DNA from: Kribbella sp. VKM Ac-2569
Lineage (GTDB): Bacteria; Actinomycetota; Actinomycetes; Propionibacteriales; Kribbellaceae
Assembly: GCF_004216905.1 (NCBI RefSeq)
Contig: NZ_SGXJ01000002.1
Coordinates: forward strand, 62,001-126,000
Reading direction: 5' to 3'
Length of the DNA: 64,000 bases
Positions 44,596 to 53,153 of the stretch are shown piece after piece (positions within the stretch are counted from its first letter, which is position 1; each line of letters starts with the position of its first letter). A program made the position numbers and the translations under genes. Below the pieces are notes generated by a model, which did no database searches, was not told the origin of the DNA, and saw only the letters and a list, made by a program, of their open reading frames with translations.

Positions 44596-45524
44596 CCGGT
44601 GGTTTCCGGAAGGTTTTCGGCAGCAGGTGACTGTTTGTTTCCGGAAAGCGCCAGGTGACGGTTGAGGAAGGTGAGTTCTGCGTCGACCACCTGTTCGTGT
44701 GCGTCGAGGAAGGGCGCGTAGTGGTTGCCGGGGACCTGGAGTACGTCGGCGTTCGGTGTGCTGGCGGCGGCCTTGAGAGTCGGGGCTGCTAGAGCGGACT
44801 GGTCGTCCTCGCAGACGACGTACAGGATCGGGCAGCGGACCTGCGACGCGTACTTGGCCGGGCGGAAGCGCGCAGCGGGGAAGACGGAACGGGCCGCGAT
44901 CGCCTGTTGCCATTCGGGGTAGCGGTTGCCGGGGTTGAGGGTCGCGTTGCTCAGCTGAGCGTCAGGGGTGTTGAGCAGCGCCACCGTCCCGGGCGGGCCG
45001 GCGAGATCCACCAGTCGAGGCGGACGGCCGACGAGGCTCCCGGCCAGGTCGAGCAGGCTGCGGCCGATCAGGCGGAGCGCGCTGCCGGGCGTCTGGTAGC
45101 GGGAGGCGTTGCGGGTCACGGTCGGACCGTCGACGTTGGCTGACTGGGCGATCGCCGCCGAGATGCCGAGGCCTTCCGCGGCGAGCTGCACGATGTATCC
45201 GCCGGGCAGCGAGAACGCCCAGATCGCCACCCGTTCGACGCCCGGGAGCGTGTTGGCGTAGGCGATTGCGGCCCGCCAGTCAGCCAGTTGATCGGAGACG
45301 CGCGCGACCTGCCGCGGTTCGCCCTCGCTCTCGCCGAGGTTGCGGTAGTCGAAGGCCAACACACTGAAGCCGGCCGCGGCGAACCGCTCCGCGAACCGGT
45401 CCGTCCCCGGCTCCTTCGTGACCCCGAAGCCGCCGGTCATCACCACGCACCCGCCGTTGGTCCCCGGGTAGTGCCAGGCCGCGCACGCGACGCCGCCACT
45501 CGTGAAGCTCACCTTCTCGCGCAT
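44592..45524 (-). CDS. Alpha/beta hydrolase (dienelactone hydrolase/acetyl-xylan esterase-like)
   Basis: The 310-residue protein has GCVVMTGGFGVTKEPGTDRF (oxyanion-side loop), LAFDYRNLGESEGEPRQV, an elbow with Leu-Pro in IWAFSLPGGYIVQLAAEGLG (nucleophile Ser), VVCEDDQSALAAP (acid) and GNHYAPFLDAH (His). Start is ATG 45524; an upstream TTG at 45551 would cross the palindromic operator. It is 33 bases downstream of a tetR on the same strand, so the two probably form one regulated unit. Substrate is unknown. Confidence 0.87.
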   Translation of the reverse strand: MREKVSFTSGGVACAAWHYPGTNGGCVVMTGGFGVTKEPGTDRFAERFAAAGFSVLAFDYRNLGESEGEPRQVARVSDQLADWRAAIAYANTLPGVERVAIWAFSLPGGYIVQLAAEGLGISAAIAQSANVDGPTVTRNASRYQTPGSALRLIGRSLLDLAGSLVGRPPRLVDLAGPPGTVALLNTPDAQLSNATLNPGNRYPEWQQAIAARSVFPAARFRPAKYASQVRCPILYVVCEDDQSALAAPTLKAAASTPNADVLQVPGNHYAPFLDAHEQVVDAELTFLNRHLALSGNKQSPAAENLPETTG

Positions 45525-45533
45525 CCTGAAAGT

Positions 45534-45547
45534 GAACCACGTGGTTC
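45534..45547. promoter_or_regulatory. Perfect palindrome between tetR and its downstream hydrolase
   Basis: GAACCACGTGGTTC is a perfect 14-base palindrome lying 9 bases before the hydrolase ATG and 10 bases after the tetR stop. It is a good candidate operator for the TetR protein, separately controlling the hydrolase from an internal promoter. Confidence 0.6.
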
Positions 45548-45557
45548 GCAAAACTGT

Positions 45558-46157
45558 CTAGGCCTGCTCCTCGCGCTCCAGCGCCCGCAGCAGCGCCGCG
45601 AACCCGGCCTCGATCCCGGCCGCGTCCCCGCTCGTCCGCCACTCGATCAGGAATCCGCGCAGTGTCGCCAGGATCAGCTCCGCGACCTCGGTCTTGCGCT
45701 GGTCCTCCCACCCGTCCGGGCACAGCGACAGCAACGCCGGCAAGTACTGGCGCGACGCCGACCGCGCGAGGTCGGCGTACCGCCCGGCGTCGTACATCGC
45801 GAGCCCGATCGCCTGGTCCAGCACCCCCGACTCGACGCCGATCAGGGTCGGCCACATCGACCGCACCCGGTCCGCCAACGGCCTGTCCGGCCCCTCGCCA
45901 GCGGCAGCCATCGCCCGGGTGATCCGACGTTCGCGCAGTTGCAGGACCGCCTGCGTGAGCAGGTCCTCGGGTCCGTCGAAGTGGTACAGCAGCACCTTGT
46001 GCGTCGTACCGGCCGCGCGCGCCGCCCGCCGGAGCGAGAAGTCGACCAGCCCGTTGACCCCGAGCTCGTCCGCCACCTTGTCCAGCAACTCGCGCCGCCG
46101 CGCCTCACCCCGCGGCGACTTCGCCGACCGCCGATACCCCGTCCGTTCCTCAGTCAC
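45558..46157 (-). CDS. TetR/AcrR family transcriptional regulator
   Basis: The 199-residue protein has an N-terminal HTH at about residues 17-62 (RRRELLDKVADELGVNGLVD, FSLRRAARAAGTTHKVLLYH, FDGPEDLL) and a helical ligand domain. GTTHKVLLYHF replaces the usual TTGTLYHHF turn. Start is GTG 46157. It precedes an alpha/beta hydrolase on the same strand with a perfect palindrome between them, its likely operator. Confidence 0.93.
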   Translation of the reverse strand: MTEERTGYRRSAKSPRGEARRRELLDKVADELGVNGLVDFSLRRAARAAGTTHKVLLYHFDGPEDLLTQAVLQLRERRITRAMAAAGEGPDRPLADRVRSMWPTLIGVESGVLDQAIGLAMYDAGRYADLARSASRQYLPALLSLCPDGWEDQRKTEVAELILATLRGFLIEWRTSGDAAGIEAGFAALLRALEREEQA

Positions 46158-46170
46158 CCGGCCAGTATCT

Positions 46171-46854
46171 CTAGCTGAAGCTCGCGACGAAGTATCCGAC
46201 GCCGTACGGCGCTGCTTCGTAGGTCAGGTCGCCGGAGAGCGACGTACCTTCGAGGGCTCCGGCGAGCACCTGCCACGGCGCGCGCCCCGCGGCCTGCAGT
46301 TCGTCGGCGAGGTCTGGATCGAGGGCCTTGAGTACGTCGAGATCCCTGTGCTGCAAGGCGTTTGCGACCGTGGTGTCGAAGATCTCTGCGCGCGGATGGA
46401 GGTGTACGGGCGAGTGCTCGCTGCGGCGGGCCGAGCCGTCGCCCATCACCAGCAGGCCGACGCGGTCGTTGCTGTCAGCAATCTCTCGTCCGAGTTGTAC
46501 GCACAGGTCAGGCGCGGTGTCGGCCAGGATCGCGCGATAGGTGCGCGGCAGCTGCGCGGCCTTGGTCTGCTCAAGCAACCAGCCGCCGATCGCCAGCGAC
46601 AACGGGAGGACCGCTGGACCGGAACCGACCCGGACACCAGGCGCACCGTAGGCAACGAACGCGCCACCTGCCTCGGCTTCGTAAGTGCGCGGAGAGCCGG
46701 CGCCGATCACCACTACGTGCGCTGCGGTGGCGAGTGATTCGACGGCTGCCAGGCAGGCGGCGCGCAGGTCGTCGAGCTCGGATGCGGCGCCGGACGCGAC
46801 CTCAGGCACGAGCAGCGGCGGATGCGGGCAGACCGCGGCAGCAACGACAGGCAC
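46171..46854 (-). CDS. Class III extradiol dioxygenase-like (LigB/MEMO-fold) protein
   Basis: The 227-residue protein opens with AAAVCPHPPLLVPEVASGAA, the metal-site His pattern of the class III extradiol dioxygenase B-subunit fold, and has VVVIGAGSPRTYEAEAGGAF and LLVMGDGSARRSEHSPVHLH PRAEIFD-type sequence typical of an actinobacterial conserved family related to mycobacterial Rv2728c. No catalytic role is established for that group that I know of. Start is GTG 46854, 3 bases after the reductase stop, so it is likely cotranscribed with it. Confidence 0.85.
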   Translation of the reverse strand: MPVVAAAVCPHPPLLVPEVASGAASELDDLRAACLAAVESLATAAHVVVIGAGSPRTYEAEAGGAFVAYGAPGVRVGSGPAVLPLSLAIGGWLLEQTKAAQLPRTYRAILADTAPDLCVQLGREIADSNDRVGLLVMGDGSARRSEHSPVHLHPRAEIFDTTVANALQHRDLDVLKALDPDLADELQAAGRAPWQVLAGALEGTSLSGDLTYEAAPYGVGYFVASFS

Positions 46855-46857
46855 GCC

Positions 46858-47583
46858 TCAGGCCTCCCGGACGTAGCGGAAGAAGAAATAGTCGTCCCCC
46901 GCGGACAGAGCCGTCTCGAGCTTCATCCGCCGGGTGAGAGTCGACGGGGCCCCGGCGATGATCCGGCTGGATCCCGGTCCCGCCAGCAGCGGCGCCAGCG
47001 CGAGACACAGTTCGTCGACCAGATCGGCCGCGGTCAACGCACCAAGGAGATGCGGCCCGCCCTCGGACAGGATCTGCGTCAGCTCGCGCGCGGCGAACTC
47101 GTCGACGACCGCCTTCAGGTCGACTTCGGCCTCCCCTAGTACGAGCACCTCGGCAACCTCCGCCAGCGCCTCCCGGCGGTCCTCCGGTGAGCTCGCATGC
47201 GTGACGACGATCGGCCGTACGGCGGACTTGAACACCGGATTCACCGGACTCAGCTCGAGCCGCGACGACACGATCGCGAGCGTCGGGTTCTCGGCGAGCC
47301 CGGCCGCCGTACGCCATTCGCGTGCCTTCGCGGACAGCTTCAGCGGGTTGTAGCCCTCGTCCCGGATCGTCCCTGCGCCGACCAGGACGACGTCCGCCAA
47401 CCGCCGGATCACGCTGAAAACCCGGCTGTCGGAGTCGCTCGACAGCGCCTTCGACTGACCGTCGATCTCGACCGCCCCGTCCAGGCTGCTGACGAAGTTG
47501 GCGCGCAGGTGCGGCACCGCTCGGTCCGCGACCTCGTAGGCCGCGATCAGTTCCTCGTCGCTCAGATCGTCCAGGCGGCGCAT
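46858..47583 (-). CDS. RibD C-terminal-domain reductase, Rv2671-like
   Basis: The 241-residue protein is a stand-alone RibD reductase domain: LRANFVSSLDGAVEIDGQSK, DVVLVGAGTIRDEGYNPLKL and ILSEGGPHLLGALTAADLVD. These blocks parallel M. tuberculosis Rv2671, reported to substitute for dihydrofolate reductase, more than the true RibD in the rib operon of this window. ATG 47583 shares one base with the folP-like stop (TGATG), pointing to a linked, possibly folate- or pterin-related role. Classical riboflavin synthesis is already covered elsewhere. Confidence 0.88.
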   Translation of the reverse strand: MRRLDDLSDEELIAAYEVADRAVPHLRANFVSSLDGAVEIDGQSKALSSDSDSRVFSVIRRLADVVLVGAGTIRDEGYNPLKLSAKAREWRTAAGLAENPTLAIVSSRLELSPVNPVFKSAVRPIVVTHASSPEDRREALAEVAEVLVLGEAEVDLKAVVDEFAARELTQILSEGGPHLLGALTAADLVDELCLALAPLLAGPGSSRIIAGAPSTLTRRMKLETALSAGDDYFFFRYVREA

Positions 47584-48461
47584 CAAGCCAGGCTCCTTCG
47601 GGTTCCAGCGGGCTGCGCGGTGCCACGCAGTACGGCGATGAAGTCGAGGGCCTGCCGCGCGGCCGGTACGTCGTGCACGCGGAAGACGCGGGCGCCCAAC
47701 CAGGCCGAGACACTGAGCGCCGCGAGGGTACCGTTGCCGCGCTGCCCCGGTGGCAGTTCGAGGGTCTCGCCGATGAAGTCCTTGTTCGACACCGCGACCA
47801 ATACCGGCCAGCCGGTGGCGGCGAGTTCGTCGAGGCGGCGGGTCAGCTCCAGCGACTGCAACGTGTTCTTGCCGAAGTCGTGCGTCGGGTCGATCAAGAT
47901 CCCGTCCGGCCGGACGCCGGCGGCGAGCGCGCGGTCCGCGAGGGCGGTGGTCGTGCGGATCACGTCCGCGACCACGTCGTCGTACGCCATCCGGTGCGGA
48001 TCGGTGCGCGGTGAGAGACCGCCGACGTGACTGCAGACCAGCCCGGTGCCGGCCTCGGCGGCGGCGTTCACCAGGTCGGGATCGGCGCCGGCCCAGGTGT
48101 CGTTGATGAGGTCGGCGCCGGCCTCTGCGACCTGCCGCGCGACACCGCTGCGGTACGTGTCCACGCTGATCACCAGGTCCGGGTGCCGGGCGCGGATCGC
48201 GGCCACGAAGTCCACGGTCCGGCGGAGCTCCTCGGACTCGCTGACCGGTTCGCCGTACCCGGCTTTCACGCCACCGATATCGACCAGGTCGGCCCCCTCG
48301 GCGACGGCCTTGTCGATCGCCGCGAACGCCGCGTCGGTCGCGTACGTCGCCCCGCGGTCGAAGAACGAGTCCGGCGTCCGGTTGACGATCGCCATCAGCG
48401 CGAATTCGCCCGGCCCGAAGGACCGGCTACCCAGCCGCAGCACCCCGTCGCCTGTGTTCAC
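47583..48461 (-). CDS. folP2: FolP2-like dihydropteroate synthase homolog
   Basis: The 292-residue TIM-barrel protein has the pterin-binding family motifs but in the mycobacterial FolP2 form: [13 protein letters not shown] (27-36) rather than the canonical [21 protein letters not shown] (61-70) where true enzymes have GGESTRPG, and [10 protein letters not shown] where they have SRKSFIG. FolP2 proteins of mycobacteria are reported to lack dihydropteroate synthase activity, so a different pterin role is likely. Start is GTG 48461 (a GTG at 48497 is the alternative, with GCGATAG upstream). It is coupled to the Rv2671-like reductase. Confidence 0.85.
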   Translation of the reverse strand: MNTGDGVLRLGSRSFGPGEFALMAIVNRTPDSFFDRGATYATDAAFAAIDKAVAEGADLVDIGGVKAGYGEPVSESEELRRTVDFVAAIRARHPDLVISVDTYRSGVARQVAEAGADLINDTWAGADPDLVNAAAEAGTGLVCSHVGGLSPRTDPHRMAYDDVVADVIRTTTALADRALAAGVRPDGILIDPTHDFGKNTLQSLELTRRLDELAATGWPVLVAVSNKDFIGETLELPPGQRGNGTLAALSVSAWLGARVFRVHDVPAARQALDFIAVLRGTAQPAGTRRSLA

Positions 48462-48515
48462 GGGACCGACTGTACGGGGGCGGACCGACCGGTCCACCTA
48501 TCGCCATAGCCCCAT

Positions 48516-48527
48516 ATCCTATAGGAT
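48516..48527. promoter_or_regulatory. Palindromic operator upstream of the fuconate gene cluster
   Basis: ATCCTATAGGAT is a perfect 12-base palindrome in the AT-rich gap between the divergent folP2-like and fuconate dehydratase genes, about 40 bases before the latter. TATA-centred palindromes with flanking CC/GG are typical of GntR/FadR-type sugar-acid regulators. No such regulator is in the window. Confidence 0.55.
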
Positions 48528-48567
48528 TCGTCCCGACAGTCCGCCCACGCAGCAGATCGGGTCCTCG

Positions 48568-49884
48568 ATGCCACGATTCACCGAGTTCGAGACGTACGAC
48601 GTCCGCTTCCCCACGTCGCTCGACCTGGACGGCTCCGACGCGATGAACACCGACCCGGACTACTCCGCGGCGTACGTGATCCTGCGGACCGATGCCGGCG
48701 ACGGGCTCGAGGGGCACGGGTTCGCGTTCACGATCGGTCGCGGCAACGACATCCAGACGACCGCGATCGAGGCGCTCCGCGACCACGTCATCGGGCTCGA
48801 CCTGGACTCCACGCTGAACGACCTCGGCGGGTTCTGGAAGTCGCTCGTGCACGACTCGCAGCTGCGCTGGCTGGGCCCCGAGAAGGGCGTCATGCACATG
48901 GCGATCGGCGCGGTCGTCAACGCGGTGTGGGACCTGGCCGCCAAGCGCGCCGGCGTACCGCTGTGGAAGTTGCTGTCCGACCTGACCCCGGAGCAGATCG
49001 TCGGCCTGGTCGACTTCCGGTACCTGACCGACGCGCTGACGCCGGACGAGGCGCTGGACATCCTGCGCAAGGCCGAGGCCGGTCGCCCCGAGCGGGAAGC
49101 GGTACTGCGCGAGCGCGGCTACCCGGCGTACACGACGACCCCCGGCTGGCTCGGGTACGACGACGCGAAGCTGGTCCGGCTCTGCCACGAGGCGATCGCC
49201 GAGGGGTTCACGCAGATCAAGCTCAAGGTCGGCGCGAACCTGGACGACGACATCCGCCGGATGCAACTGGCCCGCGAGGCCGTCGGCCCGGACATCCGGA
49301 TCGCGGTCGACGCGAACCAGCGCTGGGACGTCGGCGAGGCGATCACCTGGATCGAGGCCCTGAAGCCGTACGACGTCTGGTGGGTGGAGGAACCGACCAG
49401 CCCGGACGACATCCTCGGGCACGCGGCGATCGCGCGGGCGATCGCGCCGATCAAGGTCGCGACCGGTGAGCACGTGCAGAACCGGATCGTGTTCAAGCAG
49501 ATGCTCCAGGCCGAAGCTCTGTCGGTCCTGCAGCTCGACTCGGCCCGGGTCGCGGGCGTCAACGAGAACATCGCGAACCTGCTGCTGGCGGCGAAGTTCG
49601 GCGTACCGGTGTGCCCGCACGCTGGTGGGGTAGGACTGTGTGAGCTGGTCCAGCACCTGTCGATGTTCGACTACGTCGCGGTGAGCGGTTCGCTGGACGA
49701 CCGGGTGATCGAGTTCGTGGATCACCTGCACGAGCACTTCCTGGATCCGGTGGTGATCCGGGACGGGCACTACGTGGCACCGGTGCGGCCCGGGTTCGGC
49801 GCCGAGATGGACGCGGAGACGCTGACCGACTTCCGGTTCCCGGGTGGCAAGATCTGGACCGACCTGAACAAGGAGAAGAAGTGA
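48568..49884 (+). CDS. L-fuconate dehydratase (enolase superfamily)
   Basis: The 438-residue enzyme dehydrates L-fuconate to 2-keto-3-deoxy-L-fuconate. It is a mandelate racemase-subgroup enolase: capping domain with [20 protein letters not shown] typical of fuconate dehydratase, then ITQIK-like [14 protein letters not shown] (catalytic Lys), [34 protein letters not shown] and [11 protein letters not shown] (His). ATG 48568 is used; upstream in-frame sequence overlaps the divergent gene. The SDR gene overlaps its stop by 4 bases. Confidence 0.93.
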   Translation: MPRFTEFETYDVRFPTSLDLDGSDAMNTDPDYSAAYVILRTDAGDGLEGHGFAFTIGRGNDIQTTAIEALRDHVIGLDLDSTLNDLGGFWKSLVHDSQLRWLGPEKGVMHMAIGAVVNAVWDLAAKRAGVPLWKLLSDLTPEQIVGLVDFRYLTDALTPDEALDILRKAEAGRPEREAVLRERGYPAYTTTPGWLGYDDAKLVRLCHEAIAEGFTQIKLKVGANLDDDIRRMQLAREAVGPDIRIAVDANQRWDVGEAITWIEALKPYDVWWVEEPTSPDDILGHAAIARAIAPIKVATGEHVQNRIVFKQMLQAEALSVLQLDSARVAGVNENIANLLLAAKFGVPVCPHAGGVGLCELVQHLSMFDYVAVSGSLDDRVIEFVDHLHEHFLDPVVIRDGHYVAPVRPGFGAEMDAETLTDFRFPGGKIWTDLNKEKK

Positions 49885-50630
49885 CTGATTTCGCCGGCCT
49901 CCGCGCGGTTGTCACCGGAGGCGCCTCGGGGATCGGGCTCGCCGCTGCCTCGTTGCTCGCCTCCCGGGGCGCCCAGGTGGTCGTGTTCGACCTGAAGCCG
50001 GACGTCCCCGAGCCACTGTCCGGGATCGCGGCCGATGTCAGCGACGACAACTCGGTGCGGGACGCGGTCGCCGCGGCCGCGCTGCAGCTCGGCGGGATCG
50101 ACATCGTGGTGAACAACGCCGGCATCGGCGCACAGGGCAACGTGACTGCGAATGACGACGACGAATGGCACCGCGTGCTGGACGTCAACGTGGTCGGGAT
50201 CGCGCGCGTGACCCGGGCCGCGCTGCCGCACCTGCGGAAGTCGGACGCGGCCGCGATCGTCAACACCTGCTCGATCGCCGCCACCGCGGGCCTGCCGAAC
50301 CGGGCGCTGTACTCGGCCAGCAAGGGCGCCGTCCTGGCGCTGACGATGGCGATGGCCGCGGACCACGTGCGGGAAGGGATCCGGGTGAACTGCGTGAACC
50401 CGGGTACGGCGGACACACCGTGGGTCGGACGTCTGCTCGACGTCGCGGCGGACCCGGCCGCGGAGCGTGCGGCCCTCGAGGCGCGCCAGCCGATGGGCCG
50501 CCTGGTGTCGGCCGACGAGGTCGCCCAGGCGATCGCGTACCTGGCCAGCCCGCTCTCCGGATCCACCACGGGTACGGCGGTGGCGGTCGACGGCGGGATG
50601 CAGAACCTGCGGATTCCGGCGGCCCGCTGA
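49881..50630 (+). CDS. SDR oxidoreductase, probable 2-keto-3-deoxy-L-fuconate dehydrogenase
   Basis: The 249-residue classical SDR has [20 protein letters not shown] (cofactor site), [14 protein letters not shown], catalytic [20 protein letters not shown] with YSASK (Ser, Tyr, Lys) and [19 protein letters not shown]. Placed between fuconate dehydratase and an aldo/keto reductase with translational overlaps on both sides, it most likely oxidises 2-keto-3-deoxy-L-fuconate with NAD. L-fucose dehydrogenase activity is the alternative. Confidence 0.88.
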   Translation: MTDFAGLRAVVTGGASGIGLAAASLLASRGAQVVVFDLKPDVPEPLSGIAADVSDDNSVRDAVAAAALQLGGIDIVVNNAGIGAQGNVTANDDDEWHRVLDVNVVGIARVTRAALPHLRKSDAAAIVNTCSIAATAGLPNRALYSASKGAVLALTMAMAADHVREGIRVNCVNPGTADTPWVGRLLDVAADPAAERAALEARQPMGRLVSADEVAQAIAYLASPLSGSTTGTAVAVDGGMQNLRIPAAR

Positions 50631-51592
50631 TGAGGCTCTTTCCGGAAGGTCAGCGCGTCGGCCTCGGCGGTGCCCCGTTGGGCAGTCTGCTCGGTGAGGT
50701 GACCGACGCCGAGGCGATCGCGACCGTGAACGCGGCCTGGGACGAGGGCTGGCGATACTTCGACACCGCGCCGCACTACGGGCTCGGGCTGGCCGAGGAA
50801 CGGCTGGGTCTGGGGCTGGCCGGGAAGCCGCGCTCTGAGTACGTCCTGTCGTCCAAGGTCGGGCGGATCATCTACGAGGCGGACGCCGACGCACCCGACG
50901 ACGAGGGGTTCGCGGTCAACACGCGGCGCCGACGGCGGTGGGACTTCTCGCGGGACGGCGTACTGCGAAGCATCGAGGACTCGTTGCGGCGGATCGGGAC
51001 CGATCGGCTGGACGTGGTGTTCGTGCACGACCCGGACGATCACTTCGAGGAGGCGGTCGCGACCGCGTTCCCGACGCTGATCGAGCTGCGGGAGCAGGGT
51101 GTGATCGGCGCGATCGGGTCCGGGATGAACCAGTCGGCGATGCTGACCCGGTTCGTGCGGGAGGTCGACATCGACGTGATCATGCTGGCCGGCCGGTACA
51201 CGTTGATCGATCCGGACGGTCTGGACGACGTACTGCCGGCCTGCCTGGAGAACGACGTCCAGGTCGTTGCTGTGGGCATCTTCAACTCGGGGCTGATGTC
51301 GCAGCCGCGGCCCGCGGCCGGGACCACGTTCAACTACGAGCCGGCGGCGCAAGCGCTGATCGACAAGGCCAACAAGCTCGCGGATGTGTGCGAGTCTCAC
51401 GGCACCACGCTGCCGGCCGCGGCGATCGCGTTTCCGTTGGCACACCCGGCGGTCGCGGGCATCGCCGTCGGCTGCCGTACCGCGGAAGAGGTCCAAACCA
51501 ACGCGACCCTCGCTCGCACCGAGGTCCCCACGGCCCTCTGGTCGGACCTGAAGTCAGCCGGCCTACTACGCGAGGACGCACCTACTCCGTAG
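50630..51592 (+). CDS. Aldo/keto reductase, probable L-fucose dehydrogenase
   Basis: The 320-residue protein has the AKR pattern: VGLGGAPLGSLLGEVTDAEA, YFDTAPHYGLGLAEERLGLG (catalytic Asp and Tyr), LSSKVGRIIYEADADAP (Lys) and VVFVHDPDDHFEEA (His replaced in context of HDPD typical of the fucose/pyridoxal 4-dehydrogenase group). ATG 50630 shares one base with the SDR stop (TGATG). In the oxidative fucose route it would make the lactone from L-fucose, feeding the dehydratase; a lactonase and importer are not here. Confidence 0.87.
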   Translation: MRLFPEGQRVGLGGAPLGSLLGEVTDAEAIATVNAAWDEGWRYFDTAPHYGLGLAEERLGLGLAGKPRSEYVLSSKVGRIIYEADADAPDDEGFAVNTRRRRRWDFSRDGVLRSIEDSLRRIGTDRLDVVFVHDPDDHFEEAVATAFPTLIELREQGVIGAIGSGMNQSAMLTRFVREVDIDVIMLAGRYTLIDPDGLDDVLPACLENDVQVVAVGIFNSGLMSQPRPAAGTTFNYEPAAQALIDKANKLADVCESHGTTLPAAAIAFPLAHPAVAGIAVGCRTAEEVQTNATLARTEVPTALWSDLKSAGLLREDAPTP

Positions 51593-51614
51593 GCCCATCG
51601 CCTAGCGCAGTCCT

Positions 51615-53153
51615 CTATTCCGTAGGTGATGTGCGCGAGGCGAGGTGGAGGGCGAGGCGTTCGTCCGGGTTCGTGAGGTCGACGCCCAACAGGTGCTGGA
51701 TCTTGGTGATGCGGGCGGCGGCCGTATTGCGGTGGATGCCTAGTACTGCGGCTGTTTCGGCCAGGGACGACTCGGTATCCAGGTAGACGGCCAGCGTGGT
51801 GACCAGGTCACCAGGCTGGTCCTTGATCGGAGCCAGCAGCGCCTGCGCAGCGGGCTGGAACGTATCGGTCCGGGTCCAGGCCAGCAGAAGCTGCGCCAGG
51901 CCCAGACGGTCCACATGGAGGAAGCGACCCGTTTCAGCTCGCCCACGAGCCAGACCGGCCGCGTCGCCCGCCTCAGCGAGTGTCGTGGCGATTCCACTCG
52001 GACCCGGCTGCACTCGCCCGACGCCGACGTACGCGTCCACTGTCTGCACCAGTCGGCGTTGAACGCGGCGGATCACGGCGGCCTGCTGCTGCACCTCGGT
52101 CGAGGTCGGTTCGCGTACGGCGGTGATCCACGCGGACCAGCCGTCGCCCTGCTCCACCACCACCGCCCGCAGCCCCTCGGCGTCGAACGCCTCCACCACA
52201 TCGGTGCGTCGACCAGCAACATCCACTTGCCCCTCGGCGCCGATCCGGATGCCCGTGTGCCAGCCGTCGAGTTGCCATCCGAGATCCACCGCGCGCCGCC
52301 GCGTCGCCTCAGACGGTTCGCCGTGCAGGAGTTCACCAAGCAACGACGTACGTTGACGGGCGTCCCGCTCCAACTCCAGCCGCCGCAACGCCAGCCGCTC
52401 CCCCACCGCCGGTGCCACGACGCTGAGCACATCAGGTACGGCGGCAACCTCAGCCGGCACCACACCGGGCAGCCGTGCGACCAACCAGCACACCGGACCG
52501 ACACCGACCACAGCAACCGCGATCAGCACCGCACCACTCGGCAGATCAACCCGGTACGGCGCTGCCCACGCCACTGGTACACGCGGCAACGCAGCCACCA
52601 ACGCCGTACGCTCACCAGCCTCCAACGGCCCACCGGCCAGCGTGCCGCCGTCAGCTCCGGCCAACGTGACGGGGCGTTCCAGTACGTCGGACGTTGTCCG
52701 CAGTACCGAGGTGAGGTCGCCGCCCGCGCGCCGCAACGCTGCGACCGCCCGCAGTACCAGGTCCGACCGCACTACCTCTGGCTCGGCGGTCACGCGTCGC
52801 AGATACTCATGTGCTGCGAGCGGGTCCGAGCAACCCAGCACCGGCAGTTGCACCCGCTCCGCCAGCAACTGAGCGCCGCGCCCCAACGGCTCCACACCAG
52901 CGAGCAGCAATGCACCTGCTCCAGCAGCGGACGCCCTACTGATCAGAGCGTCGATCCGCCAGTCGGTGTGGTCATCTGCCAGCAGTACGACGAGCAACTG
53001 CCCGTCAAGCGACTCCGGATGCGCAGACACCTCCAGCAACACGTGCGAGCCCGTCAGCCGGGGACCATCGTCGGCCGCGGCGCTGAGCACCACCACGTTC
53101 GTCCAGCCGGGTGAGCTGAGCATGGCCGCCAACGATGGCGCCAGGTCCCTCAT
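51615..53153 (-). CDS. PucR family transcriptional regulator
   Basis: The 512-residue regulator has a PucR-type N-terminal purine-catabolism domain (LLEVSAHPESLDGQLLVVLL), a central GGDEF-derived region and the C-terminal HTH_30 helix-turn-helix (TLAVYLDTESSLAETAAVLG, IHRNTAAARITKIQHLLGVD). The start used is ATG 53153, overlapping the stop of the third DUF917 gene by 4 bases (ATGA). Linkage to hydantoinase, NCS1 permease and DUF917 genes indicates control of the neighbouring nitrogen-compound catabolic operon, probably by sensing its substrate. Confidence 0.92.
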   Translation of the reverse strand: MRDLAPSLAAMLSSPGWTNVVVLSAAADDGPRLTGSHVLLEVSAHPESLDGQLLVVLLADDHTDWRIDALISRASAAGAGALLLAGVEPLGRGAQLLAERVQLPVLGCSDPLAAHEYLRRVTAEPEVVRSDLVLRAVAALRRAGGDLTSVLRTTSDVLERPVTLAGADGGTLAGGPLEAGERTALVAALPRVPVAWAAPYRVDLPSGAVLIAVAVVGVGPVCWLVARLPGVVPAEVAAVPDVLSVVAPAVGERLALRRLELERDARQRTSLLGELLHGEPSEATRRRAVDLGWQLDGWHTGIRIGAEGQVDVAGRRTDVVEAFDAEGLRAVVVEQGDGWSAWITAVREPTSTEVQQQAAVIRRVQRRLVQTVDAYVGVGRVQPGPSGIATTLAEAGDAAGLARGRAETGRFLHVDRLGLAQLLLAWTRTDTFQPAAQALLAPIKDQPGDLVTTLAVYLDTESSLAETAAVLGIHRNTAAARITKIQHLLGVDLTNPDERLALHLASRTSPTE

